Assembly: GCA_900552715.1 (NCBI GenBank)
Contig: USAV01000019.1
Location: 1 to 23,581, forward strand
From: an uncultured Veillonella sp.
Lineage (GTDB): Bacteria > Bacillota > Negativicutes > Veillonellales > Veillonellaceae
Direction of reading: 5' to 3'
DNA length: 23,581 nucleotides
The translations under genes were made by a program, and so were the position numbers. The stretch's first letter is position 1. Every line of letters begins with the position of its first letter. The notes beneath the pieces were generated by a model. That model saw only the letters and a program-made list of their open reading frames with translations. It searched no databases and was not told where the DNA came from. This document shows positions 15,013 through 22,632 of this stretch, one piece after another.

Positions 15013-15288
15013 TTATTGAGCTGCTTGTTTCAATGCATCAAGAATATCTTCAGTGATTTTCTTTTTATTAATATAGCTGCGAACAATAGCGACATTCTTG
15101 TCTTCAAATTGTTCAGCTAACTCTTTTACAGTTACAATAAGGTCCGCTTTACGACCTTGTGCGGCATTAAAATCAATAGATTCAACTTGTGCATCAATAC
15201 CATTTTCAGCACAGATTTCTTCAATTTTCATTTTTAGCATCAAGCTAGAACCAATGCCATTACCGCATACAGTTAATACAGAAATCAT
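15013..15288 (-). CDS. ulaB: PTS EIIB component (ascorbate/lactose type)
   Basis: A 91-residue cytoplasmic protein. Cys8 in VLTVCGNGIGSSLMLKM is the phosphorylated cysteine in the P-loop typical of UlaB and related EIIB proteins. It would accept phosphate from the EIIA encoded just upstream and pass it to the substrate bound by EIIC. A GGAGG ribosome-binding site is well placed. It starts 12 bp after the EIIA stop. Confidence 0.9.
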   Translation of the reverse strand: MISVLTVCGNGIGSSLMLKMKIEEICAENGIDAQVESIDFNAAQGRKADLIVTVKELAEQFEDKNVAIVRSYINKKKITEDILDALKQAAQ

Positions 15289-15300
15289 ACTTGCCTCCTA

Positions 15301-15765
15301 CTAAACGTATTCTTGATCTTCTAAATGCTCTGCCAAGAATGCTTGTACATCTTCAATACTTTCAAAATCAGCAGCCGCATCTAAAAACTCATCATCCTCA
15401 AATAATGTAGCAATATCTGTCAACAACTGAATATGTTCATCCTTGTTTGGAGCACATAAAAACAACGCAACAGAAACAGGATCATTGTCAGGACTACCAA
15501 AATTCAATGGTTTTTCTAAGGTTACCAATGCAGTACCTACACGTTTTGCCCCATTTTCCGGACGAGCATGTGGCATAGCAAGACCTGGTGCCAATACAAT
15601 ATATGGCCCCATTTCACGCACTACCTCTACCATAGCCTCCGTATAAGCTGGGTCAGTAAAACCAGCATCAACCATGAGTTGTCCACCGTGACGAATTACC
15701 TCTTCCCACGTTTCTGCAGGATAATGAAAAGATACATTATCCTCAGATAGTAAATCTTGTAACAA
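15301..15765 (-). CDS. ulaC: PTS EIIA component (mannitol/fructose/ascorbate type)
   Basis: A 154-residue cytoplasmic EIIA. LAMPHARPENGAKRVG carries the phosphorylated His66, and the PVSVALFLCAPNKDEHIQLL segment is typical of the PTS_IIA_2 fold. The start codon is TTG at 15765; it is supported by a strong AGGAGGTG site six to seven bases upstream. It is the first gene of the operon IIA, IIB, IIC, DUF454. The general PTS proteins EI and HPr, which must feed it, are not in the window. Confidence 0.88.
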   Translation of the reverse strand: MLQDLLSEDNVSFHYPAETWEEVIRHGGQLMVDAGFTDPAYTEAMVEVVREMGPYIVLAPGLAMPHARPENGAKRVGTALVTLEKPLNFGSPDNDPVSVALFLCAPNKDEHIQLLTDIATLFEDDEFLDAAADFESIEDVQAFLAEHLEDQEYV

Positions 15766-15806
15766 GCTAACACCTCCTGAATTTATTTACTTGCGTACAT
15801 ACTTTT

Positions 15807-15812
15807 ATTATA
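15807..15812 (-). promoter_or_regulatory. Candidate -10 box of the PTS operon
   Basis: A perfect minus-strand TATAAT lies about 40 bp before the TTG start of the EIIA gene. No convincing -35 is seen at 16-18 bp upstream, so the promoter may depend on an activator. Confidence 0.4.
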
Positions 15813-15868
15813 TCCATTCTGTGAGTTTTTTCATATAACAAAATAGGAATTATTATACTATACGCAAC

Positions 15869-15901
15869 GGAAAAGGTCCCAATTCATTGAATTGGGACCT
15901 T
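15869..15901 (-). terminator. Hairpin terminator between the 57-residue gene and the PTS operon
   Basis: Perfect 13-bp arms AAGGTCCCAATTC (15873-15885) and the complement (15889-15901) enclose a 3-base loop. On the minus strand the stem is followed by TTCC (TTTT if the last stem bases are counted), a weak U-run. It would stop transcripts from the small gene at 16036-16209. Confidence 0.6.
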
Positions 15902-15923
15902 CTTCGTACTGCTTTGTATTGCA

Positions 15924-16024
15924 CACAGCATATGGTTAGAGAGTAGAGATGTGTTGTAGTTGAAAGATTTAAATAATGGGTTATTGTAACATAGATTTAA
16001 AGTTTATTATGTTTATATGCTGTG
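15924..16024. repeat. Perfect 10-bp inverted repeat enclosing about 81 bp
   Basis: CACAGCATAT at 15924-15933 and its exact complement ATATGCTGTG at 16015-16024 enclose an AT-rich, non-coding 81-bp segment just past the stop of the 57-residue gene. TTG bases flank both outer ends with slight offset. It could be the closing stem of an RNA, the ends of a small non-coding element, or chance. Confidence 0.4.
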
Positions 16025-16035
16025 ACAATGCCTTA

Positions 16036-16209
16036 TTATACATTTCTAGTACATTGTTGCCTATAGCGTTTATCATTATTGGCCTTGATGGCCATAATTA
16101 ATGGTTTGAGTGAAAGAAACTCTTCATCACTAAGTCGAATGGTTCTACCAATACGTTTAATCGGATTACGTGGGCGCCCGGCACCGCGTCTAGTTCCACC
16201 CCATGCCAT
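16036..16209 (-). CDS. Small basic protein, possible ribbon-helix-helix DNA binder
   Basis: A 57-residue protein. An N-terminal basic Gly/Arg segment, GGTRRGAGRPRNP (residues 4-16), is of a kind seen at the start of many phage and plasmid DNA-binding proteins. It is followed by GRTIRLSDEEFLSLKPLI (21-38), which fits the strand-then-helix start of a ribbon-helix-helix domain, and a basic tail (DKRYRQQCTR). The ATG at 16209 has GAGG seven bases upstream; another in-frame ATG two codons earlier is too close to that site. A promoter candidate lies upstream and a hairpin terminator downstream, so it looks like an independent gene. Function is unknown; DNA or RNA binding is inferred from composition. 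Confidence 0.65.
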   Translation of the reverse strand: MAWGGTRRGAGRPRNPIKRIGRTIRLSDEEFLSLKPLIMAIKANNDKRYRQQCTRNV

Positions 16210-16573
16210 ATACATACCTCACTTTTCACTTGAAAAACTCCTTCTACCGATAGTATAACCTCCGTTACATAAGTATGCAATAGTTATTCATTATAAACAG
16301 TCCTAAAACAACTATTAAACAAGTAATAAACCGCATTTATTAATAAAATGCATAATCAAGAAAAGCACATATTTATAAGCATTTCGCTATATTCAACTTG
16401 AAATCTAACATTAATGTTGCCAAATATAGATAAATCGCTTTTATAGAATATAGTATTTAAAACCTAGTGTATACCTACATTCTTTGGTGACAGGTTCATA
16501 ATAAACTACAAAAAAATATTAAAATCTAATTGGTAAATTGTATAACTCAATTAATCCAATTCTTAACCAATAG
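16210..16573. other. AT-rich intergenic region
   Basis: About 360 bp with no credible gene. Besides the promoter of the small gene it holds a perfect 12-bp palindrome AACATTAATGTT (16407-16418) and a small inverted repeat GCATTT/AAATGC (16333-16351). No RNA gene was recognised. Confidence 0.5.
16252..16280 (-). promoter_or_regulatory. Candidate promoter of the 57-residue gene
   Basis: The minus strand has TTGCAT (16280-16275), a 17-bp spacer and TATACT (16257-16252). The -10 is good and the -35 weak. The implied leader is about 36 nt before the ATG at 16209. Confidence 0.4.
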
Positions 16574-16610
16574 AACTAAAAAAAGACTGCTTTCGCAGTC
16601 TTTTTTAGTT
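16574..16610. terminator. Bidirectional-looking terminator after the phosphate permease gene
   Basis: AAAAAAGACTGC and GCAGTCTTTTTT enclose a TTTC loop, extended by AACT/AGTT. The A-run on one side and T-run on the other would make it work on either strand. It lies 16 bp past the stop of the permease gene. Confidence 0.9.
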
Positions 16611-16625
16611 TTATATAGTTATTTA

Positions 16626-17624
16626 TTAACCAAATAGTAAATGACCGATTTCATAAGCAATAGCCGCTACAATACCAGATAATGGAATTGTTACAAACCA
16701 AGCCAATACCATCGATCTTGCTACGCCCCAGTTAACAGCTTTAAGACGTTTAGAGGAACCTACGCCAAGCAAGGAACCACTTACAACGTGTGTCGTACTT
16801 ACAGGTAAATGTAAGAATGTAGCTGTAAAAATAGTGATAGCAGAGTTTAAGTCAGCAGCAAAACCATTAATTGTTTCTAGTTTAAAAATCTTAGTCCCCA
16901 TAGTAGAGATGATTTTCCAACCACCCACTGCTGTACCCATAGCCATAGCCGTAGCACAACAAAGTTTAACCCATAATGGTACATCCAATGTATCAATGAA
17001 GCCACCGCTAAGCAAGGTTAAGGTAATAATCCCCATCGCCTTTTGCGCATCATTAGAGCCATGAGAGAAAGCCATCATGACGGCAGACACAATTTGCATG
17101 GATCTAAATCTATCATTTAGTACAATTGGAGAGAATCTACCAAAGATAAGCAACAATACTTTCATCACAATATAGCCACCAATCATGGCTACAATTGGAG
17201 ATAAAATAAGGGATAAGAAAATTTTTAAAATACCCGCCTCATTTAAGGCATCAAAGCCTACGGACCAACCTACAGCACCGATGATACCACCGATAAGAGC
17301 ATGAGATGAGGAACTAGGAATCCCCCAATACCAGGTAAGCAAGTTCCATGTGATGGCACCGATGAGAGCAGCCGAAATGATTCCACTATTGATAAGAGAT
17401 GCAGACATTACGATGTCGCCACCGATTGTCTTTGCAACCCCTGTACTAACCATGGCACCAAGGAAATTGAGTGCTGCCGTCATCATAATAGCCTTTTTAG
17501 GCTCAATAGCACGGGTCGAAACAGATGTAGCAATGGCGTTCGCCGTATCGTGGAAGCCATTGATATAGTCGAAGGCTAATGCTAAAAATACTACTAGCCA
17601 TACTAAATAATGAGACTCAAGCAT
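16626..17624 (-). CDS. pit: PiT-family inorganic phosphate permease
   Basis: A 332-residue polytopic membrane protein with both copies of the PiT signature: GFHDTANAIATS (23-34) and FSHGSNDAQKAMGII (186-200). These inverted repeats form the phosphate site. It is typical in length for the shorter bacterial Pit transporters, which take up phosphate with a cation. Its start overlaps the stop of the DUF47 gene by 8 bp, so the two are translationally coupled. Sulfate and other PiT substrates exist in a few members, but the DUF47 partner fits phosphate. Confidence 0.93.
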   Translation of the reverse strand: MLESHYLVWLVVFLALAFDYINGFHDTANAIATSVSTRAIEPKKAIMMTAALNFLGAMVSTGVAKTIGGDIVMSASLINSGIISAALIGAITWNLLTWYWGIPSSSSHALIGGIIGAVGWSVGFDALNEAGILKIFLSLILSPIVAMIGGYIVMKVLLLIFGRFSPIVLNDRFRSMQIVSAVMMAFSHGSNDAQKAMGIITLTLLSGGFIDTLDVPLWVKLCCATAMAMGTAVGGWKIISTMGTKIFKLETINGFAADLNSAITIFTATFLHLPVSTTHVVSGSLLGVGSSKRLKAVNWGVARSMVLAWFVTIPLSGIVAAIAYEIGHLLFG

Positions 17625-18246
17625 ATTTCAATACTACCCGGCGGAATGTACCTACCAAATCTTCGCAACCATCGATTACATCCTCCATGGCGCTAAGGAT
17701 TTCCTTCCATTTGATAATTTCAATAGGATCTGTACACTCAGTGAAGAGCTTAGCCATTTCTTCGTGGTAAATATTATCCGCTTCAGACTCAAGTTTCAAT
17801 ACTTGGTGTACACGGCCTTCTACCTTTACATGGTCCTTTTTAAGGCTGCCCATATAACCAATAGATTTGTTAATATGTTTAACGCATTTTACAACGATTT
17901 CACTCATACGGATAGCACCATCACTTGGATTACCAACGTGGTACATAACCATTTTATCCATGATTTCTTTAATATTATCCAATGTAGTATCCAATTGGTC
18001 GATTAGAAGCTGAATATCTTCGCGATCCATTGGGGTAATGAATGTTTTACGCAAACGTTCTACAGTTTCGGTTACTAATTCATCGGCAGCTTTTTCCTTT
18101 GTATCAATTTCAAGAAAAGCCTCTTCTTTAGAGATTTCGCCTTTAAACACACGCTCCATCATCTCTGCACTTTCATATGTAAGAGCAGCATGATTTTCTA
18201 AAATACTGAAAAATTTTTCTTCTTTTCCTTTTAATTTAAAAGCCAT
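17617..18246 (-). CDS. DUF47 (PhoU-like) Pit accessory protein
   Basis: A 209-residue mostly helical cytoplasmic protein of the DUF47/PhoU-like family. Features include an acidic helix around ILENHAALTYESAEMM, repeated four-helix-bundle patterns, and a LESEADNIYHEE segment with EDVIDGCEDL near the C-terminus; the acidic clusters resemble the metal-binding E/DxxxD motifs of PhoU. Such proteins are nearly always encoded next to Pit and are thought to control it. It has a strong AGGAGG ribosome-binding site and is the first gene of the pair. Confidence 0.9.
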   Translation of the reverse strand: MAFKLKGKEEKFFSILENHAALTYESAEMMERVFKGEISKEEAFLEIDTKEKAADELVTETVERLRKTFITPMDREDIQLLIDQLDTTLDNIKEIMDKMVMYHVGNPSDGAIRMSEIVVKCVKHINKSIGYMGSLKKDHVKVEGRVHQVLKLESEADNIYHEEMAKLFTECTDPIEIIKWKEILSAMEDVIDGCEDLVGTFRRVVLKYA

Positions 18247-18293
18247 GAAGATCCTCCTGAAACAGTATTGATTGCTTCTATAAATATAATTTA

Positions 18294-18302
18294 ATTATAG
18301 CA
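18294..18302 (-). promoter_or_regulatory. Extended -10 promoter of the DUF47-pit operon
   Basis: The minus strand reads TGCTATAAT, a complete extended -10 element (TGnTATAAT). The -35 at 17 bp is poor (TTTAGG), as is common when TGn is present. The implied leader is about 40 nt. Confidence 0.6.
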
Positions 18303-18440
18303 CACTAACCATAATTCCTAAACAATTTACCAATCTCTATATTTTAACCTCTATGCGTATATGGCATATATACTATTCATCACCGTGAAAGTATGAACAA
18401 CATTTAGATATCATATAGGTAGTCCCCTAAATATTCAAAA

Positions 18441-18482
18441 TAAAAAAGCAGATAGCTGATTAAAATATCAACTATCTGCCTT
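18441..18482 (-). terminator. Intrinsic terminator of the hydrogenase gene
   Basis: The minus strand forms GCAGATAGTTGAT paired with ATCAGCTATCTGC (one mismatch) around a short AT loop, followed by TTTTTTATTTTG. It lies about 110 bp past the hydrogenase stop. Confidence 0.85.
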
Positions 18483-18539
18483 TTATCTTAAGCCATATAT
18501 ATGCTTTTATAGTATGTATCAACTAACTATAGTTAACTG

Positions 18540-18590
18540 TTACTATTACGGTTACGGTTAATTCTTACTATTAACTATTTTTTACTATTA
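18540..18590. repeat. Three copies of TTACTATTA after the hydrogenase gene
   Basis: Exact copies lie at 18540-18548, 18565-18573 and 18582-18590; the last overlaps the hydrogenase stop codon. The area is low in complexity and the meaning is unclear. Confidence 0.5.
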
Positions 18591-20057
18591 GTTATTAGCT
18601 TCCGCTGCTGCTTTAGCCGCTTCTGCTGCCTTTTTCAAGTTAGGCACAGATGTTGGGCATGTAGCTGGTGTACAAGCACCGTTAGGGCCTAAGTCTTCTG
18701 CACGGCTCACAAATGTTGTATGTAACATGTGATGTGCTTTATGGCTCATAGGTTTGCCATCGAAGAACTCAGCATATAATTTTTGGATATCTGGATTATC
18801 ACAAGCTGCTTTTACTTTTACTTCCGCATCACGAGTGTACAAGGAAGCGATACGAGCTTCACGAGCTTTATCAGCCATTGGTAATTTAACGCGTGGTTGA
18901 CCACCACCACCGATACAGCCACCACGGCACGCCATTACTTCAATGAAGTCATAATGGATATTTTCTGCACGCATGCGTTCGATGAACTTACGCAAATTGC
19001 CTGTACCATGAACAGCCGCTACATGTAATGTTTTGTCCCCAATGACTACGTCTGCTTCACGAGCACCGTCCATACCACGAATTGCTTCGAATGGAATCAA
19101 TGTTTGAGGTGCATCTTCACCAGTTGCTAATTTGTAAGCTGCACGCATAGCCGCTTCCATAACGCCACCAGTATTACCGAAGATGATACCACCACCAGAT
19201 GCTTCACCCATCAATGGATCAAATGAAGAATCTTCAAGTTCGTCAAAGTTGATTTCTTCTGCGCGTAACCATTTTGCAAGTTCACGTGTAGTAATACAAT
19301 AATCTGTATCGCGCATTTCTGGCACATCCCAGTATTCAGCAGAGGAATTCATTTCGTCACGACGAATTTCGAATTTCTTAGCTGTACAAGGTGTTACTGC
19401 AACAGCAACGATTTGTTTTGCATCAATGCCCATTTTTTCAGCAAAATATGTTTTTTGTGTAGGCGCTTGCATTGCAATTGGACTCTTAGCAGTAGACAAG
19501 TTTGGCAAGAATTCTGGATAGAATGTTTCAGCAAACTTTACCCAAGCAGGGCAACAAGATGTGAATTGAGGCAATACGGAATCACTATTGATAACTCGTT
19601 CCAACAACTCAGATGCTTCCTCCATGATAGTCATGTCCGCACCAAAGTTTGTATCTAAAATATAGTCGCCACCTAATTTACGAAGAGCAGCTACCATTTT
19701 ACCTTCTACGAATGTACCTGCATCAAGGCCAAACTCTTCACCTAGGCCAACACGTACAGCAGGTGCAGTTTGGAAAACGACGATTTTATTAGGGTCAGCA
19801 ATAGCTGCTTTTACTTCATCAATTTCAGAGCGTTCATTGATGGAATCAAATGGACAAATAGATGCACATTGACCGCAATGAATACAAATTGGATGATCCC
19901 CATTAGTTGTTAAATCATAATAATCAAATACGCCCATGTCTACAGCACAAGCTTTACGACATAAGGAACAGTTTTTACATTTGGATAAATCTTGAACTAA
20001 TGCAATGTTACCGTCTTCAATCGGTACGCGACGGTCTAAAAATTGGTACTTACTCAT
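18588..20057 (-). CDS. hydA: [FeFe] hydrogenase with two ferredoxin-type clusters
   Basis: A 489-residue cytoplasmic protein. Two N-terminal [4Fe-4S] sites are visible: Cys27, 30, 33, 37 and Cys58, 61, 64, 68. The H-cluster motifs follow: L1 TSCCPAW (166-172), L2 TPCTAKKFE (222-230) and L3 EVMACRGGCIGGGGQP (373-388). Expected cluster ligands are Cys169, Cys224, Cys377 and Cys381, with Cys168 as the proton-transfer residue. L2 has Thr222 where many hydrogenases have Met. The protein should make or use H2 with ferredoxin, disposing of fermentation electrons. A C-terminal CTPATCP motif and an Ala-rich tail are extra. It has its own promoter and terminator, so it is probably a single-gene unit; the maturases HydE, F and G are not in the window. 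Confidence 0.95.
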   Translation of the reverse strand: MSKYQFLDRRVPIEDGNIALVQDLSKCKNCSLCRKACAVDMGVFDYYDLTTNGDHPICIHCGQCASICPFDSINERSEIDEVKAAIADPNKIVVFQTAPAVRVGLGEEFGLDAGTFVEGKMVAALRKLGGDYILDTNFGADMTIMEEASELLERVINSDSVLPQFTSCCPAWVKFAETFYPEFLPNLSTAKSPIAMQAPTQKTYFAEKMGIDAKQIVAVAVTPCTAKKFEIRRDEMNSSAEYWDVPEMRDTDYCITTRELAKWLRAEEINFDELEDSSFDPLMGEASGGGIIFGNTGGVMEAAMRAAYKLATGEDAPQTLIPFEAIRGMDGAREADVVIGDKTLHVAAVHGTGNLRKFIERMRAENIHYDFIEVMACRGGCIGGGGQPRVKLPMADKAREARIASLYTRDAEVKVKAACDNPDIQKLYAEFFDGKPMSHKAHHMLHTTFVSRAEDLGPNGACTPATCPTSVPNLKKAAEAAKAAAEANN

Positions 20058-20101
20058 GAGTTCCTCCTACTTAGGTAACGTTGTTATCGTTAATCGATGA
20101 A

Positions 20102-20130
20102 ATTATACTATAATTTGTGACTTTTATCAA
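20102..20130 (-). promoter_or_regulatory. Promoter of the hydrogenase gene
   Basis: The minus strand has TTGATA (20130-20125), a spacer of exactly 17 bp and a perfect TATAAT (20107-20102). The implied leader is about 40 nt and ends in a TAGGAGGA ribosome-binding site. A partial Rex-like dyad overlaps the spacer. Confidence 0.75.
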
Positions 20131-20189
20131 TAAATTTACATGTAATTCCTTTGCATAACAGATATTAAAAAATCGCATGCTATAAGGAA

Positions 20190-22196
20190 TTATAGGCGTT
20201 CTTCCAATTCCATCCACCGTTCTGTGAGCGCATCTATTTGGGATTGAGTCTCTTCTCGCTCAGCCATCAAGGATTGCATCTTCTCATAATCAGTAGCAAC
20301 TTGACTAATCATGACATCGAGGCCCTTTACTAAATGCTCTAATTTAGGTAATTCCTCCATGATGTTAGCATACTCCGCTTCTTCCGCTTTATTTAGCCCC
20401 TTCTTTGGTACTTCTTTGAAAGTATCTCCTCCAGAAGCTGTGAGGCTACTATCACTACCATCTGCTGAGTTGCCTAACGATGAAGTATCACTGGCAGTAC
20501 TAGGTGCAACCCCTTCAGCTTTTTCTTCTTTAGAAGTAACAGATGTACCTGTATTAGCCATATAGAATGGGCGCTTTCCAGTACTACTTTCATCTAAAGA
20601 ATCCTTGTAGTCAGAATAGGAGCCATGAACAATCTCAATATGACCATCACCACTAAACACAAAGAGTTTGTCCACAACGCGGTCTAGGAAATAACGATCG
20701 TGGCATACGGTGATAATGACACCACTAAAGGAATCGAGGAAGTCCTCTAGTACCTCTAATGTAGGAATATCAAGATCATTGGTCGGTTCGTCTAGTAACA
20801 AAACATTAGGAGCACTCATAAGCAATTTTAGTAGATACAACCGACGTCGTTCGCCACCTGAAAGTTTACGGATTGGCACACCATGCAACTCAGGTGTAAA
20901 TAGGAATCGTTCAAGAATCTGACCAGCACTCAATGTAGAGCCATCACCAAGCACCATATACGAATGGTCTTCCCGAATATAATCGAGAACGCGCATATCT
21001 TCATCAAACTCAGGCAATTCTTGTTTGAAATGTGCAATGCGAACTGTCTCGCCTTTACCAATCGTACCGCTTGTAGGTTCATAGGTTCCATCAAGAATGT
21101 TCATAAAGGTGGACTTGCCAACCCCATTAGGACCAACGATACCGATACGATCATGACGTACTACGTGGTAGGTAAAATCCTTAATCATAGGGCGCTCGCC
21201 AAAGTAGAATGCTAAATGTTCAATATCAAAGATAGTTTTCCCTAAACGCGTTTTTAAAGCAATAGGATCCATTTGATCCGGGCGTCTAGTTTTCTCCATA
21301 TTCTTAAGTTTTTCATAGCGGTCTAAACGAGCTTTTTGCTTTGTCGTTCTCGCCAACGCACCACGGCGTACCCATTCGATTTCTCGTTTTAAGAACTGAC
21401 GGCGCTTCTCTTCTGTAGCCGCCTCACGAGCCTCTCGATCAGCCTTTAAGGCAATAAATTCTTCGTAATTACCATCGTATTGGTACATACGTCGATTAGA
21501 TAATTCCAAAATACCATTACATACTGAGTCAAGGAAATATCTATCATGGGTACTGATTAATAGGCCCCCTTGACGAGCACTTAAATAAGACTCTAGCCAA
21601 TCGATGCTATCTTCATCTAAATGGTTTGTCGGTTCATCTAGCAATAATAGATCACAAGGATATAATAATGCCTGACCTAATGCAAGGCGACGCTTTTGAC
21701 CACCAGATAACATAGCCACCTTTTGATTTACATCAGGAAAGCCTAATTTAGATAAAATAACACGAGCCTCTTGCTCCACTTGCCATCCATCTTGTTGATC
21801 CATCTGCTCCAAGGCATTCATGTAGTTACGAGATACTTTAGCATCCTCGCCACCAGTCTCTTGCATTTCGCGATATTCACGACTAATGCGCTCAAAGGAT
21901 TGTACCATTCGTAAACGAGGATGATCACCATCAAGAACAGCTTCTAGTAATGTAGAATTCGGATCAAACTCAGGTGTTTGTGCTAAATAATGTATACTAG
22001 CCTTACCATTTCGCTCAATGGTCCCCTTATCAGGCTCCATTTGTCCTGCTAAGATTTTTAAGAAAGTAGACTTACCTGTCCCATTAATGCCCACAAGACC
22101 TAGTCGTTTTTCGGTGGTGAAAGTAATATTTACCTCCTTAAACAGCAGTCGTGTGCCATATGATTTTTCTATGTTTTGTAAACTAATAACGTTCAT
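20190..22196 (-). CDS. uup: ABC-F family ATPase, Uup-like
   Basis: A 668-residue soluble protein with two ABC ATPase cassettes and no membrane segment. The first has Walker A GINGTGKST (36-44), signature LSGGQ (163-167) and Walker B LLLLDEPTNHLD (183-194). The second has GPNGVGKST (about 355-363), LSGGERRRL and LLLLDEPTNDLD. The linker between cassettes is the charged ABC-F interdomain region. A Ser/Thr-rich, low-complexity segment (about 535-595) leads to a C-terminal coiled coil (about 595-668) typical of Uup. ABC-F proteins act on ribosomes; Uup is linked to ribosome and DNA-repair phenotypes. Antibiotic resistance is possible for the superfamily, but nothing here points to it. AGGAG lies 7 bases before the ATG. 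Confidence 0.9.
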   Translation of the reverse strand: MNVISLQNIEKSYGTRLLFKEVNITFTTEKRLGLVGINGTGKSTFLKILAGQMEPDKGTIERNGKASIHYLAQTPEFDPNSTLLEAVLDGDHPRLRMVQSFERISREYREMQETGGEDAKVSRNYMNALEQMDQQDGWQVEQEARVILSKLGFPDVNQKVAMLSGGQKRRLALGQALLYPCDLLLLDEPTNHLDEDSIDWLESYLSARQGGLLISTHDRYFLDSVCNGILELSNRRMYQYDGNYEEFIALKADREAREAATEEKRRQFLKREIEWVRRGALARTTKQKARLDRYEKLKNMEKTRRPDQMDPIALKTRLGKTIFDIEHLAFYFGERPMIKDFTYHVVRHDRIGIVGPNGVGKSTFMNILDGTYEPTSGTIGKGETVRIAHFKQELPEFDEDMRVLDYIREDHSYMVLGDGSTLSAGQILERFLFTPELHGVPIRKLSGGERRRLYLLKLLMSAPNVLLLDEPTNDLDIPTLEVLEDFLDSFSGVIITVCHDRYFLDRVVDKLFVFSGDGHIEIVHGSYSDYKDSLDESSTGKRPFYMANTGTSVTSKEEKAEGVAPSTASDTSSLGNSADGSDSSLTASGGDTFKEVPKKGLNKAEEAEYANIMEELPKLEHLVKGLDVMISQVATDYEKMQSLMAEREETQSQIDALTERWMELEERL

Positions 22197-22227
22197 CGTA
22201 TGCTCCTATTATGTCATTCTGATATTT

Positions 22228-22233
22228 ATTATA
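22228..22233 (-). promoter_or_regulatory. Candidate -10 box of the ABC-F gene
   Basis: A perfect minus-strand TATAAT lies about 32 bp before the start codon. The -35 is unclear, and the -35 of the opposite promoter occupies the same place, so the two divergent promoters may compete. Confidence 0.5.
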
Positions 22234-22246
22234 CTACACATTACCA

Positions 22247-22275
22247 TTGACAGTAACAGGCCCCCTCAGTAGAAT
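22247..22275 (+). promoter_or_regulatory. Strong promoter of the acidic 106-residue gene
   Basis: Perfect TTGACA (22247-22252), a 17-bp spacer, and TAGAAT (22270-22275). This is the closest match to consensus in the window and gives a leader of about 26 nt. Confidence 0.75.
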
Positions 22276-22308
22276 AAACGTAACGTATATATTCATGAGG
22301 AGGTCCAC

Positions 22309-22629
22309 ATGGCAGCAGATATCGTTTTAGACTTTTATGAAACTATCAACTTTGAACTTATCGATATCGATGGGTATGACACATTATTTACAGAGCTCTT
22401 GGAAGATGGCACCTATGCAACTGTGTCCGATGATGACGGTCATTTGCCAGAGGATTTAGAAACGCCAATCGTATTCAATGTATACGACGATAATGACTCC
22501 TTCCAATGGAGTGTGACCCTCGATGATTCTTACCAACTAAAAGACTTGTTGGACAGTGCTGAAAGCACAGATGCATTCTTGGAAACACTTCAAAAAATTC
22601 GACAAGAACATATTGAACAATACCAATAA
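22309..22629 (+). CDS. Strongly acidic protein of unknown function
   Basis: A 106-residue protein, not recognised. About 28 residues are Asp or Glu against only three Lys or Arg, so it is very acidic. There is no signal peptide or membrane segment. The pattern (alternating hydrophobic and acidic residues around FELIDIDGYDTLFTELL and IVFNVYDDNDSFQWSVTL) suggests a small beta-rich cytoplasmic domain followed by C-terminal helices. A perfect AGGAGG ribosome-binding site, a near-consensus promoter and its own terminator imply strong expression. It is the only plus-strand gene here, divergent from the ABC-F gene. Possible roles such as a protein-binding inhibitor or cation buffer are guesses. Confidence 0.85.
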   Translation: MAADIVLDFYETINFELIDIDGYDTLFTELLEDGTYATVSDDDGHLPEDLETPIVFNVYDDNDSFQWSVTLDDSYQLKDLLDSAESTDAFLETLQKIRQEHIEQYQ

Positions 22630-22632
22630 AAC

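Larger units (their letters stand above)
18247..18587. other. Intergenic region between the hydrogenase and phosphate genes
   Basis: About 340 bp without a gene. It contains the extended -10 promoter of the DUF47-pit pair near 18300, the hydrogenase terminator at 18441-18482 and a short repeat cluster near 18540-18590. No Pho-box-like repeat was recognised. Confidence 0.6.

Noticed and set aside
16098..16280. A 60-residue minus-strand frame overlapping the 57-residue gene
   Set aside because: It is in another frame, has no ribosome-binding site and no family-like sequence. The 57-residue frame has both a site and a plausible domain.
20143..20192. Inverted repeat TAATTCCTT/AAGGAATTA past the ABC-F gene as a terminator
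   Set aside because: The loop is long, the stem is AT-rich and no T-run follows on the minus strand. It was not called.
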